The notes under the pieces are model-generated. The model was given only the letters and a program-made list of their open reading frames with translations, had not been told where the DNA came from and searched no databases. A program made the translations under genes and the position numbers. A stretch of DNA of 36,998 bases from Leadbetterella sp. (GTDB taxonomy: Bacteria > Bacteroidota > Bacteroidia > Cytophagales > Spirosomataceae), in assembly GCA_021740125.1 (NCBI GenBank), contig JAIPAJ010000013.1:1-36998 (forward strand), written 5' to 3'. Shown one piece after another: positions 1-6,911 of this stretch (positions are counted from its first letter, which is position 1; each line of letters opens with the position of its first letter).

Positions 1-473
1 TATTTTAAATCATCGGCCAATTGACTATCAATTTCGTGGCCTGACCTGTCCATGCCGTTGTTGATGTCGTAATATATTTCTGCGGTTAAATTTTTCGGAG
101 AAAATTTCTCTGAAAGTTCGTCAACCACGGTATTGCAATCTGCCAAAGACGCAAACTTTGTAAGTGGATATTTCTCAATTAAACTTAATAATCTATCTAT
201 TTTTGGACCTAAAAGTTGGTGCGATATCAGTACTTTTTCTGCCCCAGCCATGGCAGCCAATTCCGCTTCAGCAATAGTAGCGGCCTTGAATTTTTTGATG
301 CCTTTATCTATCATTATTCGCACCACATTTTCCATTTTGTTGGTTTTTATGTGAGGCATCAATCTGCTGGAATCTCCACCAGCGATGGCTATCATTTTAT
401 CAATATTGCCTTCTACTTTTTCTTTCAAGATGAGTAGGGATGGAGAGTCGATTTGGGTTAAGTTTGAGGTCAT
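1..473 (-). CDS. D-threonine aldolase / D-serine dehydratase-like PLP enzyme (C-terminus cut by window edge)
   Basis: I translated this from the reverse strand. The ATG is at 471-473 and the frame stays open to base 1, giving about 157 N-terminal residues. The product looks like the alanine-racemase-like, fold-III PLP enzymes that cleave D-threonine or dehydrate D-serine. Early in the protein is the motif MPHIKTNKM, which matches the family's PHxKTHK box, whose first lysine binds PLP. It is followed by a barrel strand (KFKAATIAEAELAAMAGA) and by the block DINNGMDRSG, equivalent to the family's D-x-G-M-x-R-x-G segment. The C-terminal metal-binding half lies outside the window. The start is 9 nt from the stop-side end of the DUF5615 gene on the same strand, so co-transcription is possible. 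Substrate (D-threonine, D-serine or another D-3-hydroxy amino acid) cannot be told from this part. Confidence 0.78.
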   Translation of the reverse strand, partial: MTSNLTQIDSPSLLILKEKVEGNIDKMIAIAGGDSSRLMPHIKTNKMENVVRIMIDKGIKKFKAATIAEAELAAMAGAEKVLISHQLLGPKIDRLLSLIEKYPLTKFASLADCNTVVDELSEKFSPKNLTAEIYYDINNGMDRSGHEIDSQLADDLK

Positions 474-482
474 AATTAAATT

Positions 483-815
483 TTAGATTCCTGAAATTTC
501 AACTACGTCTGAGTTATTTAATAGTTCAATTGCCTGAAGGAAATGAGATATGAATATTTCTTTTAGACGTTTTTTGGAAGTATTACCACAAGTGAGCCAA
601 ATAAACTTTGGAGGACTGCCAAATTGGCTATTTAGCTCTAAAAAATCATCATCTTTGATAATAAAAATGGCATTCTGTTTTTTTGCAAAATCAAATAAAT
701 CTAAGTCGTTAGCATGTCTTAAATTCAGATAAGTTGCCGAAAAACATGGTATTTTGTATGTTTCTAAAATCCAAGGAGCTAGAGTTGGTGGTAAGTGTGC
801 ATCTAAGATTATCAT
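483..815 (-). CDS. DUF5615 PIN-like protein, putative toxin
   Basis: This 110-residue protein fits the DUF5615 family of small PIN-like proteins. It opens with the strand-plus-acid motif MIILDAHLPP (Asp5). A mid-protein acidic helix (DLDLFDFA) follows, then IIKDDDFLEL with Asp55-57. The family-typical GSPPKFIWLTCGN segment comes next. In PIN-like folds such acids bind a metal for RNA cleavage. The gene overlaps the upstream DUF433 gene by one base (TAATG junction), the usual order for this pair: antitoxin-like gene first, PIN-like gene second. By analogy with VapBC it is a putative ribonuclease toxin. The family assignment is strong from the motifs, but toxin activity is inferred only from fold and pairing. 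Confidence 0.8.
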   Translation of the reverse strand: MIILDAHLPPTLAPWILETYKIPCFSATYLNLRHANDLDLFDFAKKQNAIFIIKDDDFLELNSQFGSPPKFIWLTCGNTSKKRLKEIFISHFLQAIELLNNSDVVEISGI

Positions 816-1033
816 TATGCCGCTTTGATAACAGGATGATTGAGCTTGGAAACAGCGTAATTAAGACAAGCAACTACATCTTCATATTCTAGGTCAGGCA
901 GTTCCTCAGTTATAATGTTATTTATAGAAATACCTGCTGCCAATAGCTCCAGAACATCAGTCACCCGAATTCTCATTCCTCTGATGCAAGGCTTTCCTCC
1001 GCATTGTTTTGGGTTAAATGTTATTCTATCCAT
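815..1033 (-). CDS. DUF433 putative antitoxin
   Basis: This 72-residue protein shows the DUF433 signature nearly complete: an N-terminal strand, then GGKPCIRGMRIRVTDVLELL, then an AAGIS turn and a helix with ELPDLEYEDVVACLNYA. DUF433 proteins are small winged-helix-like DNA-binding proteins, usually encoded directly before a DUF5615 PIN-like gene, as here. The stop codon shares one base with the next start, which suggests translational coupling. A good -7 promoter motif lies 18 bp upstream of the ATG. As with other antitoxins, it probably neutralises its partner and represses its own promoter; that is inferred from family context. Confidence 0.85.
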   Translation of the reverse strand: MDRITFNPKQCGGKPCIRGMRIRVTDVLELLAAGISINNIITEELPDLEYEDVVACLNYAVSKLNHPVIKAA

Positions 1034-1050
1034 AAATTTTATTTGGTAAG

Positions 1051-1081
1051 CAAATTTAAAACTATTTGGTAAATAAATAAA
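1051..1081 (-). promoter_or_regulatory. Bacteroidota-type promoter of the DUF433/DUF5615 pair
   Basis: Read on the minus strand, TAAATTTG (1051-1058) matches the -7 consensus TAnnTTTG exactly. A TTTA tetramer (1078-1081) lies 19 bp upstream, at the -33 position, and is one base off the TTTG consensus. Transcription would start about 13 nt before the DUF433 ATG. This is motif matching only. Confidence 0.5.
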
Positions 1082-1111
1082 TCTTTAAACACAATTAGTT
1101 CCAATTCAATC

Positions 1112-1495
1112 TCACCCCTCATAAATCTCCAAAGGTAAACCATCAGGGTCTTCAAAGAACGTGAATTTTTTGCCTGTAAATTCGTCTATCCTGATGGGTT
1201 CTGAAACGATGCCTTTTATTTCTAATTCAGTTTTGACTTTTTCGACTTGCTCAACCATAAAGGCTAAATGGCGTAAACCGCGAGCTTCAGGTCGACTAGG
1301 CCGAGCGGGTGGATTTGGAAATGAAAATAATTCAATGACATATTCGCCATTGAGTGCTAAATCGAGTTTGAAAGAATCTCTTTCTTTTCTGTAAACTTCT
1401 GCCAATATTTCTAAGCCCAACTTGTTGACATAAAAGTCTTTCGATTTCTCATAATCGGAGCAAATAATGGCGATATGGTGTATTTTTTTTAACAT
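1112..1495 (-). CDS. yaeR: VOC-family protein, YaeR/GloA2-type
   Basis: This 127-residue single-domain vicinal-oxygen-chelate protein is closely similar to E. coli YaeR as I recall it. Shared segments include HHIAII at the start, the block EVYRKERDSFKLDLALNG, RPSRPEARGLRHLAF, and the tail FEDPDGLPLEIYE. Predicted metal ligands are His7, Glu55, His76 and Glu123, all in the expected VOC positions. The YaeR group is often called glyoxalase-like, but its substrate is not established. The gene starts 2 nt after the stop of nnr on the same strand, so the two are very likely co-transcribed. Both would deal with metabolite damage (reactive aldehydes, damaged NAD(P)H), which makes a repair operon plausible. 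Confidence 0.85.
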   Translation of the reverse strand: MLKKIHHIAIICSDYEKSKDFYVNKLGLEILAEVYRKERDSFKLDLALNGEYVIELFSFPNPPARPSRPEARGLRHLAFMVEQVEKVKTELEIKGIVSEPIRIDEFTGKKFTFFEDPDGLPLEIYEG

Positions 1496-1497
1496 GT

Positions 1498-2970
1498 TTA
1501 TCTTAAATTTTCAATTATATCACTTGCGATCATTGAACGCTCAGAACGCATTTTTGCAGCAAGGTCTCCGGCTAAACCATGTTCGTAAACTCCCTGAATG
1601 GCGGCTTGTTCTGGTGTGTAACCTTGGGCTAAAAAACTTAGGATAATGCCAGTGAGCACATCTCCACTACCTGCAGTAGCCATACCTGAATTACCCGTAG
1701 AATTAAAGTGAATATCTCCATTAGGAAGAGCTATCGCTGTATTTTTCCCTTTTAAACAAATGATTACCTTTTTTGAAATTGCAAATTCAGAAAGTATTTC
1801 TAATTTTTCAAAATCGTTTTTCCAATCTCTGCCTATTAAAGCCCTGAATTCCTTTGGGTGTGGAGTAAGTATGGTGTTTTCTGGTAATAATTTTAATGAA
1901 TCTGGAGCATTGCCAAGCATAGTTATTCCATCGGCATCTACGATTAGCTTTTTGTTTTTTGTTTTTTCTAAAAATGCCCTAAATCCAGCAAGATTATTTA
2001 AGCCAATCCCCGGCCCGATTCCGACAGCATTGTATTTTTCCAAATCCCCGTTTGTCGAAAAATGTTCATCATTTTGACTGATTTCAACAATTGCTTCTGG
2101 AACAGAAATTTGTAAAATATCTACACATTTCTTTGGAACTTGAGAAGTGATTTTTCCTACTCCCGACCGCAGGCAAGCTTTGTTTGCTAAAATTGACGCA
2201 CCCATCATGCTATAACTTCCTGCTACCAAATATGCATGCCCAAAAGTACCTTTGTGCGAAAAACTGGAACGATATAAGGGCAGGATTTCTTTTTCAGTAG
2301 TAAAATAGAATTTGGAATCAGTAGATCTTATGAATTCCTGAGAAAGACCAATTTCTACCACTTCCCATTTACCCACAAAAAGCTCGTTTTCAGGCATAAA
2401 AAAGGCCAATTTTGGGTATTGAAAAGTGATGGTGTAGGTTGGTTGTATGATATTATTTCGTTCGGAATTCGTATCTGAAAACAATCCAGAGGCAATATCA
2501 ATGGACACTATTGGTAATTTGGAAGAATTTATTTTCTGAATTATTTCTGCCGAAAATCCATCAATTTTTCTATTTAGCCCTGAGCCAAATAGTGCATCAA
2601 TAATTACCGTATTTTGATCTAAATGCCAATTTATTTGACCTGTATCAGTTATTGTTTTATAAGTATTTTGATTTTTGAGTCTTTCTAAATTTTCTAAAAA
2701 ATCAGCTGAACCATTTTCGATATTGCCTAAAACAAAAGTTTCGATATCGTAGCCCAATTGATGTAATTTTCTCGACACCGCCAATCCATCTCCACCGTTG
2801 TTACCAATCCCGCAGAAAATCAATGTTTTATATGTATTGTCGAATTTTAAAACAAAAGAATTAACAAAAGCCTGAGCAGCTCTTTCCATCAAATCAATAG
2901 AAAGAATGGGTTCATTTTTGATTGAAAATGCATCCAAAGCCTTGGTTTTTTTCGTAGATAGAATTTTCAT
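1498..2970 (-). CDS. nnr: bifunctional NAD(P)HX epimerase / ADP-dependent NAD(P)HX dehydratase
   Basis: This 490-residue fusion repairs hydrated NADH and NADPH. The N-terminal YjeF_N domain (about residues 1-215) epimerises the R and S forms of NAD(P)HX and shows CGIGNNGGDGLAVSRKL. The C-terminal ribokinase-like domain (about 225-490) uses ADP to dehydrate the S form. It carries HKGTFGHAYLVAGS, the segment GIGPGIG, the stretch DADGITML, and the anion-hole/base motif GNSGMATAGSGDVLTG. Length and domain order match bacterial Nnr (YjeF). It is the first gene of a minus-strand unit with the YaeR-like VOC gene, and a well-matched promoter lies directly upstream. It is transcribed divergently from the glycosyltransferase at 3032. 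No defects are visible. Confidence 0.95.
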   Translation of the reverse strand: MKILSTKKTKALDAFSIKNEPILSIDLMERAAQAFVNSFVLKFDNTYKTLIFCGIGNNGGDGLAVSRKLHQLGYDIETFVLGNIENGSADFLENLERLKNQNTYKTITDTGQINWHLDQNTVIIDALFGSGLNRKIDGFSAEIIQKINSSKLPIVSIDIASGLFSDTNSERNNIIQPTYTITFQYPKLAFFMPENELFVGKWEVVEIGLSQEFIRSTDSKFYFTTEKEILPLYRSSFSHKGTFGHAYLVAGSYSMMGASILANKACLRSGVGKITSQVPKKCVDILQISVPEAIVEISQNDEHFSTNGDLEKYNAVGIGPGIGLNNLAGFRAFLEKTKNKKLIVDADGITMLGNAPDSLKLLPENTILTPHPKEFRALIGRDWKNDFEKLEILSEFAISKKVIICLKGKNTAIALPNGDIHFNSTGNSGMATAGSGDVLTGIILSFLAQGYTPEQAAIQGVYEHGLAGDLAAKMRSERSMIASDIIENLR

Positions 2971-2984
2971 TGTATCTTTTTTTT

Positions 2985-3014
2985 CAAAAATAGCGACATT
3001 GTAGTTATATTCAA
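2985..3014 (-). promoter_or_regulatory. Bacteroidota-type promoter of nnr
   Basis: On the minus strand, TATTTTTG (2985-2992) is a perfect TAnnTTTG -7 element. TTG (3012-3014) sits 19 bp further upstream, at the -33 position. The predicted start site leaves a leader of only about 10 nt before the nnr ATG. This is the best two-part promoter match I found in the window. Confidence 0.6.
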
Positions 3015-3031
3015 TAAATTATTCTTTTCAG

Positions 3032-3730
3032 ATGACCATCAGTATTATCATACCTACATATAATGAATCCAAATATATTCACCGTTGCATGTCCTCTATA
3101 TTGAAGAGTAAAACAGCTGATATTGTGGAGGTTTTGGTTATTGATTCTTTGAATTCTACAGATAATTTAAATGATTTTTTGTCAGAAAATGATGCCAAAT
3201 ACATCAAATCGATTTTTTGCACCCGAGCCAGTCAAATGAATTTTGGAGCAAGTATTGCTCAAGGCGAGGTTCTTTTTTTTGTACATGCCGACACCATTCT
3301 TCCTCAAAGCTATGCCCGCGATATTCAAAACTTGCTTTCAACTTCTGATTTAGGTTGTTTTAGAGCTAAAATTGATTCACCAAAGTTTCTTCTAAAAATC
3401 AATAGTTTCTTCACCCGATTTCCATTTTTATGGTGTCGAGGTGGTGATCAAACGCTTTTTATAACAAAAAAGGTCTTTCAAGAAATTGGTACATACGACG
3501 AAAGCTTTGTAATAATGGAAGAATACGATTTTTTAAGGAGAGCTTTGAGAAATTATAAGTTCGGTATTGCTAAAAATTCAGTAATTGTATCCGCTCGAAA
3601 ATACAAAAATAATAAATTTTGGAAAATACAATTGGCCAATTTGATGGCCATGAGAATGTTTTTTAAAGGCAGCTGTTCTCCCAAAGAGATAAAAGCCAAA
3701 TACACACAGATTTTAGATTTGGAGTACTAA
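3032..3730 (+). CDS. family 2 glycosyltransferase, TIGR04283 (rSAM/selenodomain-associated transferase 2) type
   Basis: This is a 232-residue GT-A glycosyltransferase. It begins with TISIIIPTYNES. Next is the family-diagnostic block ASQMNFGASIAQGEVLFFVHADT (residues about 67-91), in which HADT replaces the usual DxD. Later come RGGDQTLFI and an EEYDF segment equivalent to the MED acceptor-side motif. These are hallmarks of TIGR04283, named for its association with radical-SAM/selenodomain genes and sometimes annotated with arsenosugar biosynthesis. No radical-SAM partner lies in the window, but a divergent member of the companion family TIGR04282 is encoded at 6134. It is divergent from nnr, with 61 bp between the starts. 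The sugar donor and acceptor are unknown. Confidence 0.85.
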   Translation: MTISIIIPTYNESKYIHRCMSSILKSKTADIVEVLVIDSLNSTDNLNDFLSENDAKYIKSIFCTRASQMNFGASIAQGEVLFFVHADTILPQSYARDIQNLLSTSDLGCFRAKIDSPKFLLKINSFFTRFPFLWCRGGDQTLFITKKVFQEIGTYDESFVIMEEYDFLRRALRNYKFGIAKNSVIVSARKYKNNKFWKIQLANLMAMRMFFKGSCSPKEIKAKYTQILDLEY

Positions 3731-3838
3731 ATGATCTAAAATATTAATCTAACCTAACAAATTTGGTATTCCGCCTCTTCGATTATCCAAAACTCAGATT
3801 AATCTATTATTTTTAGGCCAAATTTTAATCTTCTCGAT

Positions 3839-4888
3839 ATGTCTAAAAACGAAAACTTGATTTCTGGTATTCAACAAGTGGGTATTGGTGTAGTGGATGC
3901 CGGCGAATCATTTAAATGGTACAATAAAAATCTTGGACTTGATGTGCCTGTTTTTGACGATATCGCAGATGCCAAATTGATGGTCAGGTATACCAATGGC
4001 AATATCAGAAAGCGTCGGGCCATTCTTGCCGTAAATATGGCTGGCGGCGGTGGAGCCGAAATTTGGGAGTCAAAAAATCCATTGCCTATTGCATGTTCTT
4101 TTGAACCCCAATTGGGTGATTTGGGCATTTTTGCTTTGAAAATCAAAAGTCAAGACTTATTGGCATTTTCAAAATCTACTCCCATTCCACTTTTTAGAAC
4201 TCCAGAAAACAAACCAACGGCTTGGTTGAAAGATAATTATGGTAATCAATTGCAATTGGTAGAAGATGACTCATGGTTTATAAACTCGTTATCAAACACC
4301 GGAGGCGTCTTGGGTGTTATTTTGGGGGTAAGCGACATGGAAAAAGCACTGAAACTATACAAAGATGTGCTTGGACTTGAAACCATTGTTTATGACAAAA
4401 CTGGAAGTTTTGAAGATTTTTCAGGTTTGAATGCTGATAATAAACAATTTAGAAGAGTATTGTTAAGAAAAAGTCAATCTGCCGAAGGAGCATTTTCAAG
4501 ACTTTTCGGAAATATAGAGTTGGAGTTGGTACAAGCTATTGACATTTCTGACCGAAAAACCATCATGGAAGGAAGGAGTTGGGGTGACTTGGGCTTTATT
4601 CATCTTTGTTTTGATGCCTTGGATATGTACAAACTTGGAGAAAAGTTAATCGCTAATGGTTTTCCCTTTGTGGTAGATAGTGCCAATTCATTCGACATGG
4701 GCGATGCTGCTGGCAGATTTACTTATATCGAAGACCCTGACGGCACACTGATAGAATTTGTAGAAACACACAAAGTGCCAGTTTTGAAAAAAATTGGTTG
4801 GTATATCAATCTCAAAAAACGAAAGACACAAAATCCGCTTCCAAACTGGATGGTGAAAACTTTGGGATGGGGAAGGGTGAAATTGTAA
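3839..4888 (+). CDS. tandem VOC-domain protein (glyoxalase/dioxygenase superfamily)
   Basis: This 349-residue protein has two VOC units. The first (about residues 8-145) begins ISGIQQVGIGVVD with WYNKNLGLDVPVF, and ends with WLKDNYGNQLQLVED. The second (about 153-310) begins GGVLGVILGVSDMEKALKLY with KDVLGLETIV, and ends FTYIEDPDGTLIEFVETH. The second unit keeps the usual closing Glu (LIEF) and an internal GFIHLCF histidine, so it could bind metal. The first unit is weaker in such residues and may be structural. A basic tail of about 35 residues follows (KKIGWYINLKKRKT). The two-domain layout is like that of extradiol dioxygenases, but I cannot assign a substrate. The stop lies 3-5 nt before the HipA-like gene, which points to co-transcription. 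Confidence 0.7.
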   Translation: MSKNENLISGIQQVGIGVVDAGESFKWYNKNLGLDVPVFDDIADAKLMVRYTNGNIRKRRAILAVNMAGGGGAEIWESKNPLPIACSFEPQLGDLGIFALKIKSQDLLAFSKSTPIPLFRTPENKPTAWLKDNYGNQLQLVEDDSWFINSLSNTGGVLGVILGVSDMEKALKLYKDVLGLETIVYDKTGSFEDFSGLNADNKQFRRVLLRKSQSAEGAFSRLFGNIELELVQAIDISDRKTIMEGRSWGDLGFIHLCFDALDMYKLGEKLIANGFPFVVDSANSFDMGDAAGRFTYIEDPDGTLIEFVETHKVPVLKKIGWYINLKKRKTQNPLPNWMVKTLGWGRVKL

Positions 4889-4893
4889 AATGA

Positions 4894-5664
4894 ATGCCCG
4901 AAATACGTAAAGTAAATATAACCCGATATGTGACACCACTTCGCGAGGGTGGTTCTTTGCCAGCTATTGTGGAGGCAGATGACGGATTTTTGTATGTGCT
5001 GAAATTTAGAGGGGCTGGCCAAGGAACAAAAGCACTAATTGCAGATCTGATAGGAGCAGAAATTGCTCGGAAGTTGGGTCTTTTGGTTCCAGAATTGGTT
5101 TTTGCAGAGCTAGCCGAAGGCTTTGGACGTACCGAACCCGACGAAGAAATTCAGGATTTATTGAAGTTTAGTACGGGCTTAAATCTTGGCTTACATTATC
5201 TTTCTGGTTCTATTACTTTTGATGCTGTGGTGAATACTGTGGATGCCGAAATAGCCTCAAAAATAGTATGGTTAGATGCTTTTTTAATGAACATTGACCG
5301 TACTGCTCGTAACACCAATATGCTTTTTTGGAACAAAAAACTGTGGGTGATCGACCACGGAGCTTCGCTTTATTTTCATCATAATCCCGAAGCTTGGGAA
5401 GAACAATCCGTTAAACCTTTTATTCAAATTAAAGACCACGTTTTGCTTTCAAAAGCTAATGATTTGGAGGAAATAAAAGACAAGTCCAAATTCCTTATCT
5501 CAAAGGATTTTTTGACAGAAATAGTAAATCTGATTCCAGATAGTTGGATTTCTGAGGGAGAAATAGCCAATAAGAAAATGTATATGGATTTTCTTCTTAA
5601 AAGATTAGAAAACGCCCATATTTTTGAAAATCAAATAGAAAATGCAAGAAAAGCACTTATATGA
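4894..5664 (+). CDS. HipA-like kinase (HipA_2 family)
   Basis: This 256-residue protein matches the stand-alone HipA-like kinase family (PF20613 type) rather than classical HipA. A nucleotide-binding lysine is expected in YVLKF (Lys37). The catalytic loop reads MNIDRTARNTN (Asp135, with Asn140/Asn142), and the metal-binding Asp154 is in WVIDHGASL. No HipB-like HTH antitoxin is next to it. Instead its 3' end overlaps a DUF3037 gene by 23 nt, a pairing often seen for this family. I chose ATG 4894; an out-of-frame ATG at 4890 leads nowhere. The phosphorylation target and any toxin role are unknown. The family call is firm, the function is not. Confidence 0.82.
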   Translation: MPEIRKVNITRYVTPLREGGSLPAIVEADDGFLYVLKFRGAGQGTKALIADLIGAEIARKLGLLVPELVFAELAEGFGRTEPDEEIQDLLKFSTGLNLGLHYLSGSITFDAVVNTVDAEIASKIVWLDAFLMNIDRTARNTNMLFWNKKLWVIDHGASLYFHHNPEAWEEQSVKPFIQIKDHVLLSKANDLEEIKDKSKFLISKDFLTEIVNLIPDSWISEGEIANKKMYMDFLLKRLENAHIFENQIENARKALI

Positions 5665-6028
5665 GTATGCGGTAATTAGACTCGTTCCGAGGGTCGAAAG
5701 AGGCGAATATATCAATATTGGTGTGGTTTTGTATTGCAAAAGCCTTAAAACACTCGACTTTGTTTTTCAAATAAACCAAAGTCGAATTTTGTCTTTGTTT
5801 CCCGAAGTTGATTTAGAAGAAGTTGAGAGCCATCTTTTATCTTTTCAAAAAATTTGCCGGGGTACCCCAGATTCAGGATTGATAGGAAGTCAAGATTTGG
5901 CTTCGAGGTTCAGGTGGCTAACCGCACGCCGAAGCACCATCATTCAGGCTTCCGAAATTCATCCAGGGTATTGCCAGCAATCTTTGCCTGCTTTAAATAA
6001 GATTTTTGAGGAAATGGTTTTATTGTAA
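5642..6028 (+). CDS. DUF3037 family protein
   Basis: This 128-residue protein has the DUF3037 opening YEYAVIRLVPRVERGEYINIGVVLYC, followed by a helical middle and the segment RFRWLTARRSTIIQASEIHPG. No signal peptide or membrane segment is present. The start overlaps the end of the HipA-like kinase gene by 23 nt in another frame, so translation is probably coupled and the two proteins may act together. DUF3037 has no established biochemical function. It could be the partner, regulator or substrate of the kinase; that is inferred only from the fixed gene pairing. Confidence 0.85.
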   Translation: MQEKHLYEYAVIRLVPRVERGEYINIGVVLYCKSLKTLDFVFQINQSRILSLFPEVDLEEVESHLLSFQKICRGTPDSGLIGSQDLASRFRWLTARRSTIIQASEIHPGYCQQSLPALNKIFEEMVLL

Positions 6029-6133
6029 GATAGAATACATTTTTTTGAAATTTTATTTTTTTTCTTTGTCCTATAATCCTTTTCAAGTTCGTTTTCGTTA
6101 GTCTTTTAATAATTACTCAAACATACTTATAAT

Positions 6134-6814
6134 TTGTACCAATCGGTTGCCATATTGATTTTTGCTCGTGAAGTTTCGAAAGAGTCTTCACTAAAATTTT
6201 TGTCTCCCAAAAATCAATTGGCTAATAAGCAGATTTTTCAAAATTTAAATATTCTTACCAAACAAAAAACTCGTTCAACCCAAATTCCAGTTTTTGTTTC
6301 TAACGAGTTCGATTTGGATTCGAACGCAAGTTTTGGTCAGAATATTACATCAGCCCTATCTACGGTTTTTGATAAAGGATTTGAAAAAGTTATTTGTATT
6401 GGTAACGACTGTCCGGCACTTAAAACAGAGCATATTCTCACCTCAGCGGAGGCCTTAAATACTTCTGATGCAGTATTTGGGCCAGATTTTAGAGGAGGAA
6501 CGTACCTTATTGGATTATCAAAAAAAGCTTTCGATAATGTTACTTTTCAATATTTGCCATGGCAGACCCCTGAACTTTTTCAAAGTATTTTGGCCAGTTT
6601 TTCTGAAAAGAAAATTCAAATATTAGATCAGCTTCAAGATATTAATACTTTTCAGGATTTAGTTTTATATTCAAAAGAAAGACATATTGTATCATTTTTA
6701 CTAAAATTCACAAACAGCTTTCAGGTCCTTAAATTTTCATGGATTAATATTGTAATACCTGAAGTTCTCCTATTTTCTCGCAGTTTCCGCGGTCCTCCTA
6801 TTTTTGGATTTTAA
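6134..6814 (+). CDS. divergent DUF2064 / TIGR04282-type transferase
   Basis: This protein of about 226 residues has the central signature of the DUF2064 (rSAM/selenodomain-associated transferase 1) family: VICIGNDCPALKTEHI followed by DAVFGPDFRGGTYLIGL and a PWQTPELF segment. These fit a nucleotide-sugar-transferase-like fold. The N-terminus is unusual: the family's G-x-x-K-T-R-L nucleotide-binding loop is not recognisable and is replaced by REVSKESSLKFLSPKN. The C-terminus ends in SFRGPPIFGF. I see no ATG that gives this frame; the start proposed is TTG at 6134. Together with the TIGR04283-type gene at 3032 it would form the usual pair, here split by other genes. Enzymatic activity is doubtful because of the altered loop. 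Confidence 0.65.
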   Translation: MYQSVAILIFAREVSKESSLKFLSPKNQLANKQIFQNLNILTKQKTRSTQIPVFVSNEFDLDSNASFGQNITSALSTVFDKGFEKVICIGNDCPALKTEHILTSAEALNTSDAVFGPDFRGGTYLIGLSKKAFDNVTFQYLPWQTPELFQSILASFSEKKIQILDQLQDINTFQDLVLYSKERHIVSFLLKFTNSFQVLKFSWINIVIPEVLLFSRSFRGPPIFGF

Positions 6815-6846
6815 TTTTTAGACTTCCTTTTATTCTAAACTTGATT

Positions 6847-6863
6847 CTTCAATTGTATTGAAG
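6847..6863. repeat. short inverted repeat upstream of the TonB receptor gene
   Basis: CTTCAAT (6847-6853) and ATTGAAG (6857-6863) are perfect 7-bp arms around a 3-nt centre, about 50 bp before the receptor ATG. This could be an operator or an RNA hairpin. The T-rich run downstream begins too far away for a good terminator. Confidence 0.45.
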
Positions 6864-6911
6864 GACCTAACTATTTTTTATTGTTTTAATTTTTTTTTAT
6901 TTCATTTTTCT

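Noticed and set aside
6858-6911. Longer N-terminus for the TonB receptor from a TTG at 6858
   Set aside because: It would place 18 mostly hydrophobic residues before a perfect signal peptide that begins at ATG 6912.
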